From positions 806,001 to 870,000 of the forward strand of contig NZ_AP024646.1 in the NCBI RefSeq assembly GCF_019977235.1: a stretch of DNA of 64,000 bases, read 5' to 3'. Source of the stretch: Arthrobacter sp. StoSoilB5 (GTDB lineage: Bacteria; Actinomycetota; Actinomycetes; Actinomycetales; Micrococcaceae). The position numbers and the translations under genes were made by a program. Position 1 is the first letter of the stretch; each line of letters opens with the position of its first letter. Positions 44,688 through 51,763 of the stretch are shown here, piece by piece. Below the pieces are notes generated by a model that searched no databases, had not been told where the DNA came from, and saw only the letters and a program-made list of their open reading frames with translations.

Positions 44688-45508
44688 GTGCCGAGGTTTC
44701 AGGCGGTGAGCCCGCCAACGGTCGCGTCATCGCAGAAGGTGTGCATTGGCTGGGCGGTTGCCTGTCCGCCAACGCCGAGGGACAGGAAGTCCACTACCAC
44801 GTCTCGTCATACCTGGTGGTGGGCTCCGAAGCCTCGATCCTGGTGGACACGGGAGATCCCGCGCACAGGGATACGGTGCTGGCGGAACTGGAGAATGCGC
44901 TTGGAAGCCGATCGCTTGATTACGTGTTTCCAACGCATCCGGAAATCCCGCATGCTGGCAATCTTCCGGTTCTGCTGGAGCGTTATCCGTCGGCCGTCGT
45001 TGTGGGCGACGTTCGTGACTATGGGCTTCATTTCCCCGAGTATGCCGATCGTCTGCAAGCCAAGCGTGCTGGGGAGTCGGTTGACCTGGGGGACAGGGAG
45101 TTCCATTTCCTTCCGGCTTACATTCGTGACCTGGAAAACACTCTCTGGGGCTACGACTCCGGTGCGGGGATCATGTTCGTTTCCGATGGCTTTTCCTACA
45201 TCCACGACATACCGGGACCGGATGAGGACGACGAACCCGTGCATCTGCCCGGGCAGTGCCGTTTGCTCTCCTCTGAGATGCCGGAACCGCCGTCCGTGGA
45301 ACAGGCGGCGTATGGCACGGGCCGTGCCCTCTACTGGACCAAATTCGTTGATGTCGGCAGTGCGTTCCGAAGCATCGAGGAATCCTTGGAAAACTACCCA
45401 GCCAGGTTGATAGGGCCTGCCCACGGAAACGTCATTGACGACGTCCAGGGCATGCTCAAGACATCACTGGCTGCCCACCGCAAGGTTTACGAAGGGCGGC
45501 GGGTCTGA
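44684..45508 (+). CDS. MBL-fold protein with partly intact metal site (pair 2, subunit B)
   Basis: A 274-residue homologue of the protein at 40671; the blocks YVFPTHPEIPHAGNLP, VRDYGL and LPGQCRL are nearly shared. Metal candidates are H-x-E-x-P-H near residue 85, the Asp of FVSDGFS and the His of GPAHGN. It starts with GTG overlapping the stop of subunit A, implying strict co-translation and probably a heteromeric complex. Confidence 0.87.
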   Translation: MSAEVSGGEPANGRVIAEGVHWLGGCLSANAEGQEVHYHVSSYLVVGSEASILVDTGDPAHRDTVLAELENALGSRSLDYVFPTHPEIPHAGNLPVLLERYPSAVVVGDVRDYGLHFPEYADRLQAKRAGESVDLGDREFHFLPAYIRDLENTLWGYDSGAGIMFVSDGFSYIHDIPGPDEDDEPVHLPGQCRLLSSEMPEPPSVEQAAYGTGRALYWTKFVDVGSAFRSIEESLENYPARLIGPAHGNVIDDVQGMLKTSLAAHRKVYEGRRV

Positions 45509-45546
45509 ATGAACTCCCGTCACCATGAACAGCAAGGAGCGAGTCA

Positions 45547-46479
45547 ATGCGGGACCTGATTGGATATGGGGAGAATCCCCCGATTGTCACCTGGCCCCAC
45601 GGCGCCAAGGTTGCCGTCTCCTTGGTGCTGAACTACGAGGAAGGCGCTGAAAGTTCGATCGAAGCCGGCGATGAGCGGGACGAGGATGTTTCGATCTTTG
45701 GCGGGTGGTCCGCTGATCCCACGCGGCGCAGCCTCATGAAGGAGTCCTTCTTCGAATACGGCAGCCGCGTTGGCATCTGGCGGTACCTGGGCCTGTTGCG
45801 GGAGTACAACGTTCCAGCAACCGTCATGGCTTGCGGGGCTGCCCTTGAACGGAATCCGGATGCGGCCGTTGCTATTGTCCGGGACGGTCATGAGATCTGC
45901 GCACACGGCTACAAGTGGCGCGGAACCGTGGGTATGGAACCCGAGGAAGAACGGCAGGAAATCCGGAAGTCGTTGGCCGCCGTCGAGGCCGTGTCCGGAG
46001 TGCGGCCGGTGGGCTGGTATGTCCGCGAGGGCATCACCGAGAACACGCGAACCATCCTGGCCGAGGAAGGCGTTCTTTACGATTCCAATTCCTATGCAGA
46101 CGATCTTCCCTACTATGTGAAGGCCGGCACGCACAATCACCTGGTGGTGCCATATTCGGGTGACACGAACGATGCCCGCTTTTGGGGCAACGGTAGCCTC
46201 GGCACTGCGGAGGACTTCTTCAACGTGTTGAAGGACTCACTGGACTGCCTGCTGATTGAGGGCGAAACGGTTCCCAAGATGATGTCTGTCGGGCTGCATT
46301 TGAGGATCGGCGGCCGGCCCAGCGTTGCCTACGGCGTGCGCCGTTTTCTGGAGTACGCGCTCGCCAAAGAGGGCGTCTGGTTCGCCACGCGCGAGGAAAT
46401 CGCACGGTGGTGGATGGAGCACCCGCCTGTTGAGGCCAATGCCACGCCGGTCGGCGCTGCTTTCGAAGGGGCGGCCTGA
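45547..46479 (+). CDS. Polysaccharide deacetylase-fold hydrolase, PuuE (allantoinase)-like
   Basis: A NodB-fold hydrolase. The opening RDLIGYGENPPIVTWPHGAK and VLNYEEGAESS follow PuuE proteins, which open cyclic ureides, rather than sugar deacetylases. A metal-binding DGHEICAHGYKW lies near residue 115-126. It has 310 residues. It overlaps the cupin gene (TGATG). A second PuuE-like gene lies at 49156. In this context it could hydrolyse an N-heterocycle. Confidence 0.86.
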   Translation: MRDLIGYGENPPIVTWPHGAKVAVSLVLNYEEGAESSIEAGDERDEDVSIFGGWSADPTRRSLMKESFFEYGSRVGIWRYLGLLREYNVPATVMACGAALERNPDAAVAIVRDGHEICAHGYKWRGTVGMEPEEERQEIRKSLAAVEAVSGVRPVGWYVREGITENTRTILAEEGVLYDSNSYADDLPYYVKAGTHNHLVVPYSGDTNDARFWGNGSLGTAEDFFNVLKDSLDCLLIEGETVPKMMSVGLHLRIGGRPSVAYGVRRFLEYALAKEGVWFATREEIARWWMEHPPVEANATPVGAAFEGAA

Positions 46480-46904
46480 TGGGAACAAGAGACGGCGAAA
46501 CAGCCACGGTAACCATCGATCGGCTCGTGCACAACGTACACGAGCAAGGCTTTACTGCACTGGACAAGGTAGGACTGAACGGGCAGCGCGACCAAGGCCT
46601 GGTCAGCACGCTCATCTCCCGGGACCTCAGCGGTTCAGATGATTTGTGCGTCAGCTGGGGCCGGATCCTTCCCGGTCAGCACCACCTGTGCCACCATCAC
46701 CCGGACGCGTCAGAGTTCTATGTTGTCATCAGCGGGACCCCGATTGTCCATCTTGGCGACCTTACGTACCGGGCAAAACCGGGGGATGGCATTTACATCC
46801 CCCGCGGCACTACCCACGGACTCACCAACGACGGCTCGGAAAATGTGGATCTCGTAGTTGGTGTGAGCAAGCCTGCTGACTGGCAATTCGTCCCGGATGA
46901 GTGA
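46479..46904 (+). CDS. Cupin-domain protein
   Basis: A single-domain cupin of 141 residues. Metal ligands are in CHHHPDASEFYVV (near residue 72-84) and the His of GTTHGL (near 112), between G(X)5HXH-type strands. PuuE-type gene clusters sometimes include ureidoglycolate-hydrolase cupins, but this one is too short and general to assign. It is translationally coupled to the preceding hydrolase (one-base overlap). Confidence 0.85.
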   Translation: MGTRDGETATVTIDRLVHNVHEQGFTALDKVGLNGQRDQGLVSTLISRDLSGSDDLCVSWGRILPGQHHLCHHHPDASEFYVVISGTPIVHLGDLTYRAKPGDGIYIPRGTTHGLTNDGSENVDLVVGVSKPADWQFVPDE

Positions 46905-46967
46905 AGTCTCCAACGGGCGCTCAAGGCCAGATCCATTCGTCATTATCACCTTCAGGAGGACCCACAC

Positions 46968-47690
46968 GTGACCCAGGAACAGTCTCCGATCCTGAAACGC
47001 AGCGTTGGCATCATTACCGCCGACCCCACTCCTACCCTGCTGGCCCTCCTCGCCCACGCCGAGGTGGACTTCCTAGTTCTGGACGCTGAGCAGACAGGGA
47101 TTTCCATCCGCCAGTGCGGCGATGTAGTGCAGCGCCTGGCTGGCACCGCGGTGCGCGTGGCAGTGCGGGTTCCGGACCTGGAACCGAACACACTGGTGGC
47201 TTTCGCGAACACTGGGGTTGGCGAGATCGTCCTTCCGCAGGTGCGCACGGTGGACCAACTCGAACGGGCCTACGAGGCCACGAGGTACGCCCCCCTGGGA
47301 TCGCGCCCTCACCAAGTGAACCCCGCTTCGTCCTTTGGCATGGACTATTCCTTCTCTCCGTTGCTGACCGTGTTGTTCGAGACGGCGGAAGCTGTGGAGC
47401 GCGTCAAGGAGTTCGTTGACAGTGAAGCATTTGGCGGAGGCTGGGTGGGCCCGACGGACCTCGCCGCAGACCTCCGTCGACATGGAGAAGAGCGTCCGGA
47501 AGCGTTGCAGGAGGCCATCCAACGTGTGGTGGATATTGTCGCAGGTGCCGGTTGCAGCATCGGGTTGCCAGCGCCCGCCATGGCTGAAGCGGCCACTGTT
47601 TTCCGCCGTGGAGCTGACCGATGCGCCGTGTATTGGGAGAAAGAGGTTGCCTCCATGTTGACCGGTTACGCCGGGTTGCGGGCGGCGTGA
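46968..47690 (+). CDS. HpcH/HpaI aldolase/citrate lyase family protein
   Basis: A TIM-barrel class II aldolase acting on 2-oxo-acids with a divalent metal. It has 240 residues. Family features are VDFLVLDAEQTG (near residue 34), GVGEIVLPQVRTVDQLERA (near 84), YAPLGSRP, the metal Glu in LFETAEAVE (near 128) and the metal Asp in VGPTDLAAD (near 152). The usual DxEH at the first strand is DAEQ here. GTG 46968 has AGGAGG eight bases upstream. Confidence 0.86.
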   Translation: MTQEQSPILKRSVGIITADPTPTLLALLAHAEVDFLVLDAEQTGISIRQCGDVVQRLAGTAVRVAVRVPDLEPNTLVAFANTGVGEIVLPQVRTVDQLERAYEATRYAPLGSRPHQVNPASSFGMDYSFSPLLTVLFETAEAVERVKEFVDSEAFGGGWVGPTDLAADLRRHGEERPEALQEAIQRVVDIVAGAGCSIGLPAPAMAEAATVFRRGADRCAVYWEKEVASMLTGYAGLRAA

Positions 47691-47759
47691 GCAACCTGGC
47701 CAAGGGGGCATCCGTCGTCGAATCCGGTGTCTTCAAAAAGGCAACCAACCGAAATCATC

Positions 47760-47773
47760 TTCGATATACTGAC
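47760..47773 (+). promoter_or_regulatory. Candidate operator/-10 of the regulator gene
   Basis: TTCGATATACTGAC, with TATACT (47765-47770) as the -10, 34 bases before the XRE-cupin start. It is one of the five shared-motif sites and suggests autoregulation. Confidence 0.6.
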
Positions 47774-47803
47774 GCAAAACCGAGGACTAATGAAGGAGTC
47801 GTC

Positions 47804-48421
47804 GTGGACGGTACGGACACAGCACAGGGCGAAGTAGCCGAGTCCCTGGAACGCGACTTCTGGATTGCACATCTCGGGGCCATGATCAAGCAGCAGCGCC
47901 TCGGCCGCTTCACCGTGGAGGAACTTGCCGAACGCGCCGGCGTCAGCGCGGGACTCATCAGCCAGATCGAGCGCGGAATCGGCAACCCTTCGTTCGCAAC
48001 GCTGCTTCGCTTGGCCAATTCACTGGACCTTCCGCTGGCAAGCATGTTCATGGACCCCAATGAGGGCCAGGACCACATGCTGGTACGCCGGGCCGACCGG
48101 CGACGCATCGAAATTCCTTCCCAAGGCATCATCATGGAACTGATCGTTCCGGATTCGGAGCGCAAGCTGGGCGTCATCAGCATGACCATTCCAGCCAACT
48201 TCGAGGGCGCGCACGTTCCGCACTCCCACGAGGGCGAGGAATGTGTCATCCTGCAGGCCGGCACCCTGGTAGCGACCGTCGGTGGCCAGGATTTCGTGCT
48301 GGAAGCCGGCGACAGCCTAACGTACGACGCTTCCTTGCCGCACTGGTGGAGCAACCAAACGAATTCCGCCGCAGTCATGCTCGCCATCTCCACGCCGCCC
48401 TCTCTCGGCAAAGCGCACTAA
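47804..48421 (+). CDS. XRE-family regulator with C-terminal cupin domain
   Basis: A transcriptional regulator of 205 residues. The HTH (about 25-80) reads FTVEELAERAGVSAGLISQIERG, and the C-terminal cupin sensor (about 120-200) has PHSHEGEECVILQAG and ALPHWWSN-like closing residues (SLPHWWSNQ). GTG 47804 has AAGGAG five bases upstream; the longer frame start at 47621 lies in the aldolase gene. It is the only dedicated regulator in the cluster, so it is the likely reader of the TTCRATANRNTGAN sites. Confidence 0.92.
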   Translation: MDGTDTAQGEVAESLERDFWIAHLGAMIKQQRLGRFTVEELAERAGVSAGLISQIERGIGNPSFATLLRLANSLDLPLASMFMDPNEGQDHMLVRRADRRRIEIPSQGIIMELIVPDSERKLGVISMTIPANFEGAHVPHSHEGEECVILQAGTLVATVGGQDFVLEAGDSLTYDASLPHWWSNQTNSAAVMLAISTPPSLGKAH

Positions 48422-48423
48422 CC

Positions 48424-49143
48424 GTGGGCGCTCCCGGCCCGGAGACCAGGCTTGGCATCCTGGTCCCGTCGAGCAATTCGAATGCGGAAACCCTCACAGC
48501 ATCGATCCTTGCGGAACAGCGCGACCTTGGGGTGCACTACAGTCGCTTCCGTCTGCCTCCAAGGCTTGATGATCCAGTTGACCTGGGCGTCCTCGGAGAG
48601 GCTCCTTCACTGTTGAATGACGCCGAGCTGCAAGCCATCGCCTTCCACGGCACATCCGGTTCCTGGACGGGCATCGCAGGCGATCAGGGACTTTGTGCCG
48701 GGCTTGAGTCGGTGTGCGGTGCGCCCGCAACCACTGCATCCGTGGCCGTCGTCGAGGCCCTCTCAGCCTTGAAGGCGACGCGCGTCGGGCTCGTTTTTCC
48801 GGGGCCCGGCACTATTGCATCCCTGATTCAGGGGGAGTACGCCGCCCACGGCATTGACGTCACAGATATCTCGGTTCCGGAGGTTGTAATGACCAACCCG
48901 GAAATAGCCCGGCTGGACCAGTCCGGCGTCGAGGGGCTGATGAGGCCCGCCTTCACTGCGGACATAGATGCCGTGGTGTGTATCGGAACCAACCTTCGCT
49001 CGGGCTATTTCGTGGCCGGCCTTGAGCAGGAATTCGGCATTCCCGTAGTGGACAGTGCCATCGCGACTATTTGGCACCTGCTCCGCATTGCCGGGGTCGC
49101 TCGGCCGATCCCGGGATGGGGAGCGCTGCTGGCCTTGGAGTAG
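48424..49143 (+). CDS. Maleate isomerase/arylmalonate decarboxylase family protein lacking the catalytic cysteines
   Basis: Asp/Glu racemase-superfamily fold, 239 residues. The opening TRLGILVPSSNSNAE is the family hallmark (usually PSSNTTME). The first catalytic site, normally Cys-Thr-Ser, reads Gly-Thr-Ser (AFHGTSGSW, near residue 78). The second, normally Cys followed by T/G-x-L, reads Gly-Thr-Asn-Leu-Arg (near 186) with a Cys two residues earlier. Chemistry other than cis-trans isomerisation is therefore likely. GTG 48424 begins 2 bases after the regulator stop; the ribosome site is weak, suggesting coupling. Confidence 0.82.
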   Translation: MGAPGPETRLGILVPSSNSNAETLTASILAEQRDLGVHYSRFRLPPRLDDPVDLGVLGEAPSLLNDAELQAIAFHGTSGSWTGIAGDQGLCAGLESVCGAPATTASVAVVEALSALKATRVGLVFPGPGTIASLIQGEYAAHGIDVTDISVPEVVMTNPEIARLDQSGVEGLMRPAFTADIDAVVCIGTNLRSGYFVAGLEQEFGIPVVDSAIATIWHLLRIAGVARPIPGWGALLALE

Positions 49144-49155
49144 AAGCGGGTGGCC

Positions 49156-50097
49156 CTACGACGCCGGAGACCCACCCGCCGTAGTCTGCTCCGCCGTCGT
49201 AATGTGCAGCCAGGCATTGACGATGTCCTCGCGCGTTGCGAACCAGACATCTTTGTGGCGCGCGTGGGCTATGAACCGCTCGAGCGCCACTGCGTACGCT
49301 GGCCGTCCAATAAGCCGGGGGTGTAGTCCGACGCTCATCACGGAGGGGCCGCCGCGGGGATCTTCGAGCAGCATGTCCAAGGCGGCGGTGAGGTGGTTGC
49401 CGAACGCTGTGGCGGTTGGGAATTGCTTGAACAGCCCGGAATCGTTGGTATCGCCTGCGTACGGCAGGACGGGAAGGCGCGGGTTTCCCTGGCCACTGCC
49501 CCAATGAGGCAGGTCGTCATTGAAACTGTTCGATTCGTAGGAGAACCCGTTGGTGGCGAGCACCTGGCGGGTCCCCGGCTTGAGTCCATCGCGCGAGTAC
49601 CAACTCGTGGGGACGTGGCCTGTGCTCTCCTTGATCGCATCCCTGGATGCGACAATCAGGCGCTGCTCCGCGTCGTCGTCGAGTTCCGTGTGGGTGTCCC
49701 ACTGGTGCCCGTGATCTGCGATCTCATGTCCGTCGCGGACCAACGCGGCAGCAATTGGAGGGTTGAGCTGCAGCGCTACGGCACAGCAGAATGCGGTGGC
49801 CTGGACGCCGTGCTTGCGCAGGATCCTCAGCAAGCGCCAGATGCCGGCCCTGGAGCCGTATTCGAACGCCGATTCCAGGGTGACGTTCCGTACTGCTGCT
49901 GGCTGGGCGGGAATCCAGTGTGCCGCCAGGTCGTCGGCCTTGTCGCCGCGGGCGATGCTGCGCTCAGCGCCCTCTTCCACATTGATCACCAAGGAAACCG
50001 CCACCCTGGCATTGCCCGGCCAGCGGAACTCTGGCGGCGTTTCGCCATATCCGACGAAATCCCGCTGCGTGGGTGGTTGTGCCATTGGCTTCTCCAT
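49156..50097 (-). CDS. Second PuuE-like polysaccharide deacetylase-fold hydrolase
   Basis: A 313-residue homologue of the protein at 45547, with RDFVGYGETPPEFRWPGNAR, VINVEEGAERS and a metal-binding DGHEIADHGHQW near residue 120. It is encoded on the opposite strand, convergent with the maleate-isomerase-like gene and divergent from the amidohydrolase. ATG 50097 has AGGA nine bases upstream; ATG 50085 with GGAG is an alternative. The two paralogues may act on successive or alternative cyclic substrates. Confidence 0.86.
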   Translation of the reverse strand: MEKPMAQPPTQRDFVGYGETPPEFRWPGNARVAVSLVINVEEGAERSIARGDKADDLAAHWIPAQPAAVRNVTLESAFEYGSRAGIWRLLRILRKHGVQATAFCCAVALQLNPPIAAALVRDGHEIADHGHQWDTHTELDDDAEQRLIVASRDAIKESTGHVPTSWYSRDGLKPGTRQVLATNGFSYESNSFNDDLPHWGSGQGNPRLPVLPYAGDTNDSGLFKQFPTATAFGNHLTAALDMLLEDPRGGPSVMSVGLHPRLIGRPAYAVALERFIAHARHKDVWFATREDIVNAWLHITTAEQTTAGGSPAS

Positions 50098-50143
50098 TTC
50101 GGGGGTTCCTGCGCCGCAGCGTTACGGCTATAGTGAAGCAAAC

Positions 50144-50157
50144 TTCGATATGATGAA
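50144..50157 (+). promoter_or_regulatory. Candidate operator/-10 of the amidohydrolase operon
   Basis: TTCGATATGATGAA, with TATGAT (50149-50154) as the -10, 21 bases before the amidohydrolase start and in the divergent spacer with the PuuE-like gene. A related CTATAGTGAAGCAAAC lies just upstream at 50128-50143. Confidence 0.6.
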
Positions 50158-50177
50158 ACTAGCCGAGAGGGGCCTGA

Positions 50178-51551
50178 ATGTCTACGCTCATCCGCGGAGG
50201 CACCGTCATTACGGCGTCGGGCGATACAGCCATCGACGGCGGCGCGGTAGTCATCCGCGATGGCCGCATTGCGGATGTGCTCCACCGATGGGATGCAGGT
50301 CAGCCGTTTGACGGCGAAGTGATTGAGGCGTCCGGCTGCGTCGTCATGCCAGGACTGATCAATATCCACACCCACGGAGTGACCCCGGGCCCGCTGTTCC
50401 CGAGTGCGGCACCGGCGCTGCCCGCCGAGCGATGGATGGCGAACCTGGACAGGCACCTTCTGGCGGGAACCACCACAGTCCTCAGCCTCTGTGGTTTCGC
50501 CTCCATGGACGATGTCCGCGAAGCAGACAAAAGGCACGCCGTGCACGTCCGTGGTGCAACGACGCATCTACCCCATTGCTTGCGGGCCGCAGCTCTGGCG
50601 GACGGCCGGGGTCTTACAGTCGAGGCGGGCGAACTCACCGTTGAGGCGATGCTCGACGACGGCGCTGTCGCCATCGGTGAGTTGGGCGGTGGACAAACCC
50701 TGGGCGGCGGAGGGCAGGACCTCGTATACATCCCTGCGGCCATCCAAAAAACCTCCGGCATTCGAGTCACTATTGATCAAGCCCGCCGCATCAAGGAAGC
50801 AGTCCTGGGCAGGTTCATCGACGTCCGCGCATTCGATCCGGCAGCCCTTGCGGAGGCGGCCCAGGACGCTGGCCTGGCCGACGCCTTCACGGCTACCCAG
50901 TTGGCGAAGCTCGTCAGGGACACCGTGATGCCGTCGTTTGTCCCGGCCATCGAAGGAATCAGGGAGGGCGTCCGTGCAGCGTCGAAGTTTGGCGTGCCAG
51001 CCATCGTGCACAGCGCATCCGCGACCTCCAGCGTCTTAAGGGAACTGATGCCCGAGCTTGATGGAACGGGAGCCACGATCATTGCGGCGCACGCTAACCA
51101 CCCTTCCCACACGCCGGCAGAGGCCTACGAACTGGCTGTCCTGGGCAGAAGAATGGGTTGGCCGGCCGAGGCTTCAGTGTTTGATCTGCTGCACCGCCAG
51201 CGAACGGTGACGACGCGCGAGCACTGGGACTTGCTGCTTCAGGAACCCGGACTGATATCAGTCCTCGGGACCGACTATGGACACGACGGGGATCATGACG
51301 AGCTAATCTCTGCCGTCCAGGACATCGCGGCGCACGGACACCGATCCTTGGCAGGTGCCGTGGCGATGGCAACCTCTGCCGTAGCTGATCTGGTTCCGGG
51401 CATCGCACCCGGAAGCGGGCGGCTCGAGGCTGGGCGAGTCGGGGATCTAGTGGTCGCCAACGCCGAGGATTTCAGGGATGTGCGTTTTGTTCTGGCAGAC
51501 GGCGTCTGCGTGGTTCGCGATGGACGGCTCACCCCGGAGGCGCACCGATGA
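50178..51551 (+). CDS. Amidohydrolase-superfamily enzyme
   Basis: A metal-dependent hydrolase or deaminase of 457 residues. The first metal pair is in GLINIHTHGV (near residue 60), and later candidates are the His of IVHSAS (near 278), the His of IIAAHANHPSH (near 300) and the Asp of LGTDYGHDGDHD (near 368). The N- and C-terminal small beta domain is typical (LIRGGTVITASG; GDLVVANAEDF). It resembles enamidase or imidazolonepropionase-type members rather than urease. The stop overlaps the next small gene (ATGA). Confidence 0.87.
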   Translation: MSTLIRGGTVITASGDTAIDGGAVVIRDGRIADVLHRWDAGQPFDGEVIEASGCVVMPGLINIHTHGVTPGPLFPSAAPALPAERWMANLDRHLLAGTTTVLSLCGFASMDDVREADKRHAVHVRGATTHLPHCLRAAALADGRGLTVEAGELTVEAMLDDGAVAIGELGGGQTLGGGGQDLVYIPAAIQKTSGIRVTIDQARRIKEAVLGRFIDVRAFDPAALAEAAQDAGLADAFTATQLAKLVRDTVMPSFVPAIEGIREGVRAASKFGVPAIVHSASATSSVLRELMPELDGTGATIIAAHANHPSHTPAEAYELAVLGRRMGWPAEASVFDLLHRQRTVTTREHWDLLLQEPGLISVLGTDYGHDGDHDELISAVQDIAAHGHRSLAGAVAMATSAVADLVPGIAPGSGRLEAGRVGDLVVANAEDFRDVRFVLADGVCVVRDGRLTPEAHR

Positions 51552-51763
51552 GTCAACCATCCAACAAGGCGCTGCCGTTGAGCAGTCACCAACTGGCAAT
51601 CGTCCGTGAGCTGGTTGGAGCTTCGATTGCCCAGCAGGACCTTCCCGCGCTGGAGAGTGCCTACCGCGACTTCCGGACTGGGATGTATTCCCTGAAGGCT
51701 GCCTTTGAACAGCAAATCCTTCTGGAAAAGGAGACCGACGCAAAACGGGAGGTGAATCCTTGA
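51548..51763 (+). CDS. Small GatC/AtzG-like partner of the amidase
   Basis: A 71-residue, helical, soluble protein. It starts in an ATGA overlap with the amidohydrolase and ends overlapping the amidase start (TTGA). The size, the position immediately before an AtzE/GatA-type amidase and the helical SSHQLAIVRELVGASIAQQD recall AtzG, the small subunit of 1-carboxybiuret hydrolase. I could not verify homology, so this is an inference from context and shape. Confidence 0.65.
   Translation: MSQPSNKALPLSSHQLAIVRELVGASIAQQDLPALESAYRDFRTGMYSLKAAFEQQILLEKETDAKREVNP

Noticed and set aside
43205..49143. Nicotinate-type pathway (maleamate amidase plus maleate isomerase)
   Set aside because: No dihydroxypyridine dioxygenase, deformylase or hydroxylase is present, and the isomerase-like protein lacks the catalytic cysteines.
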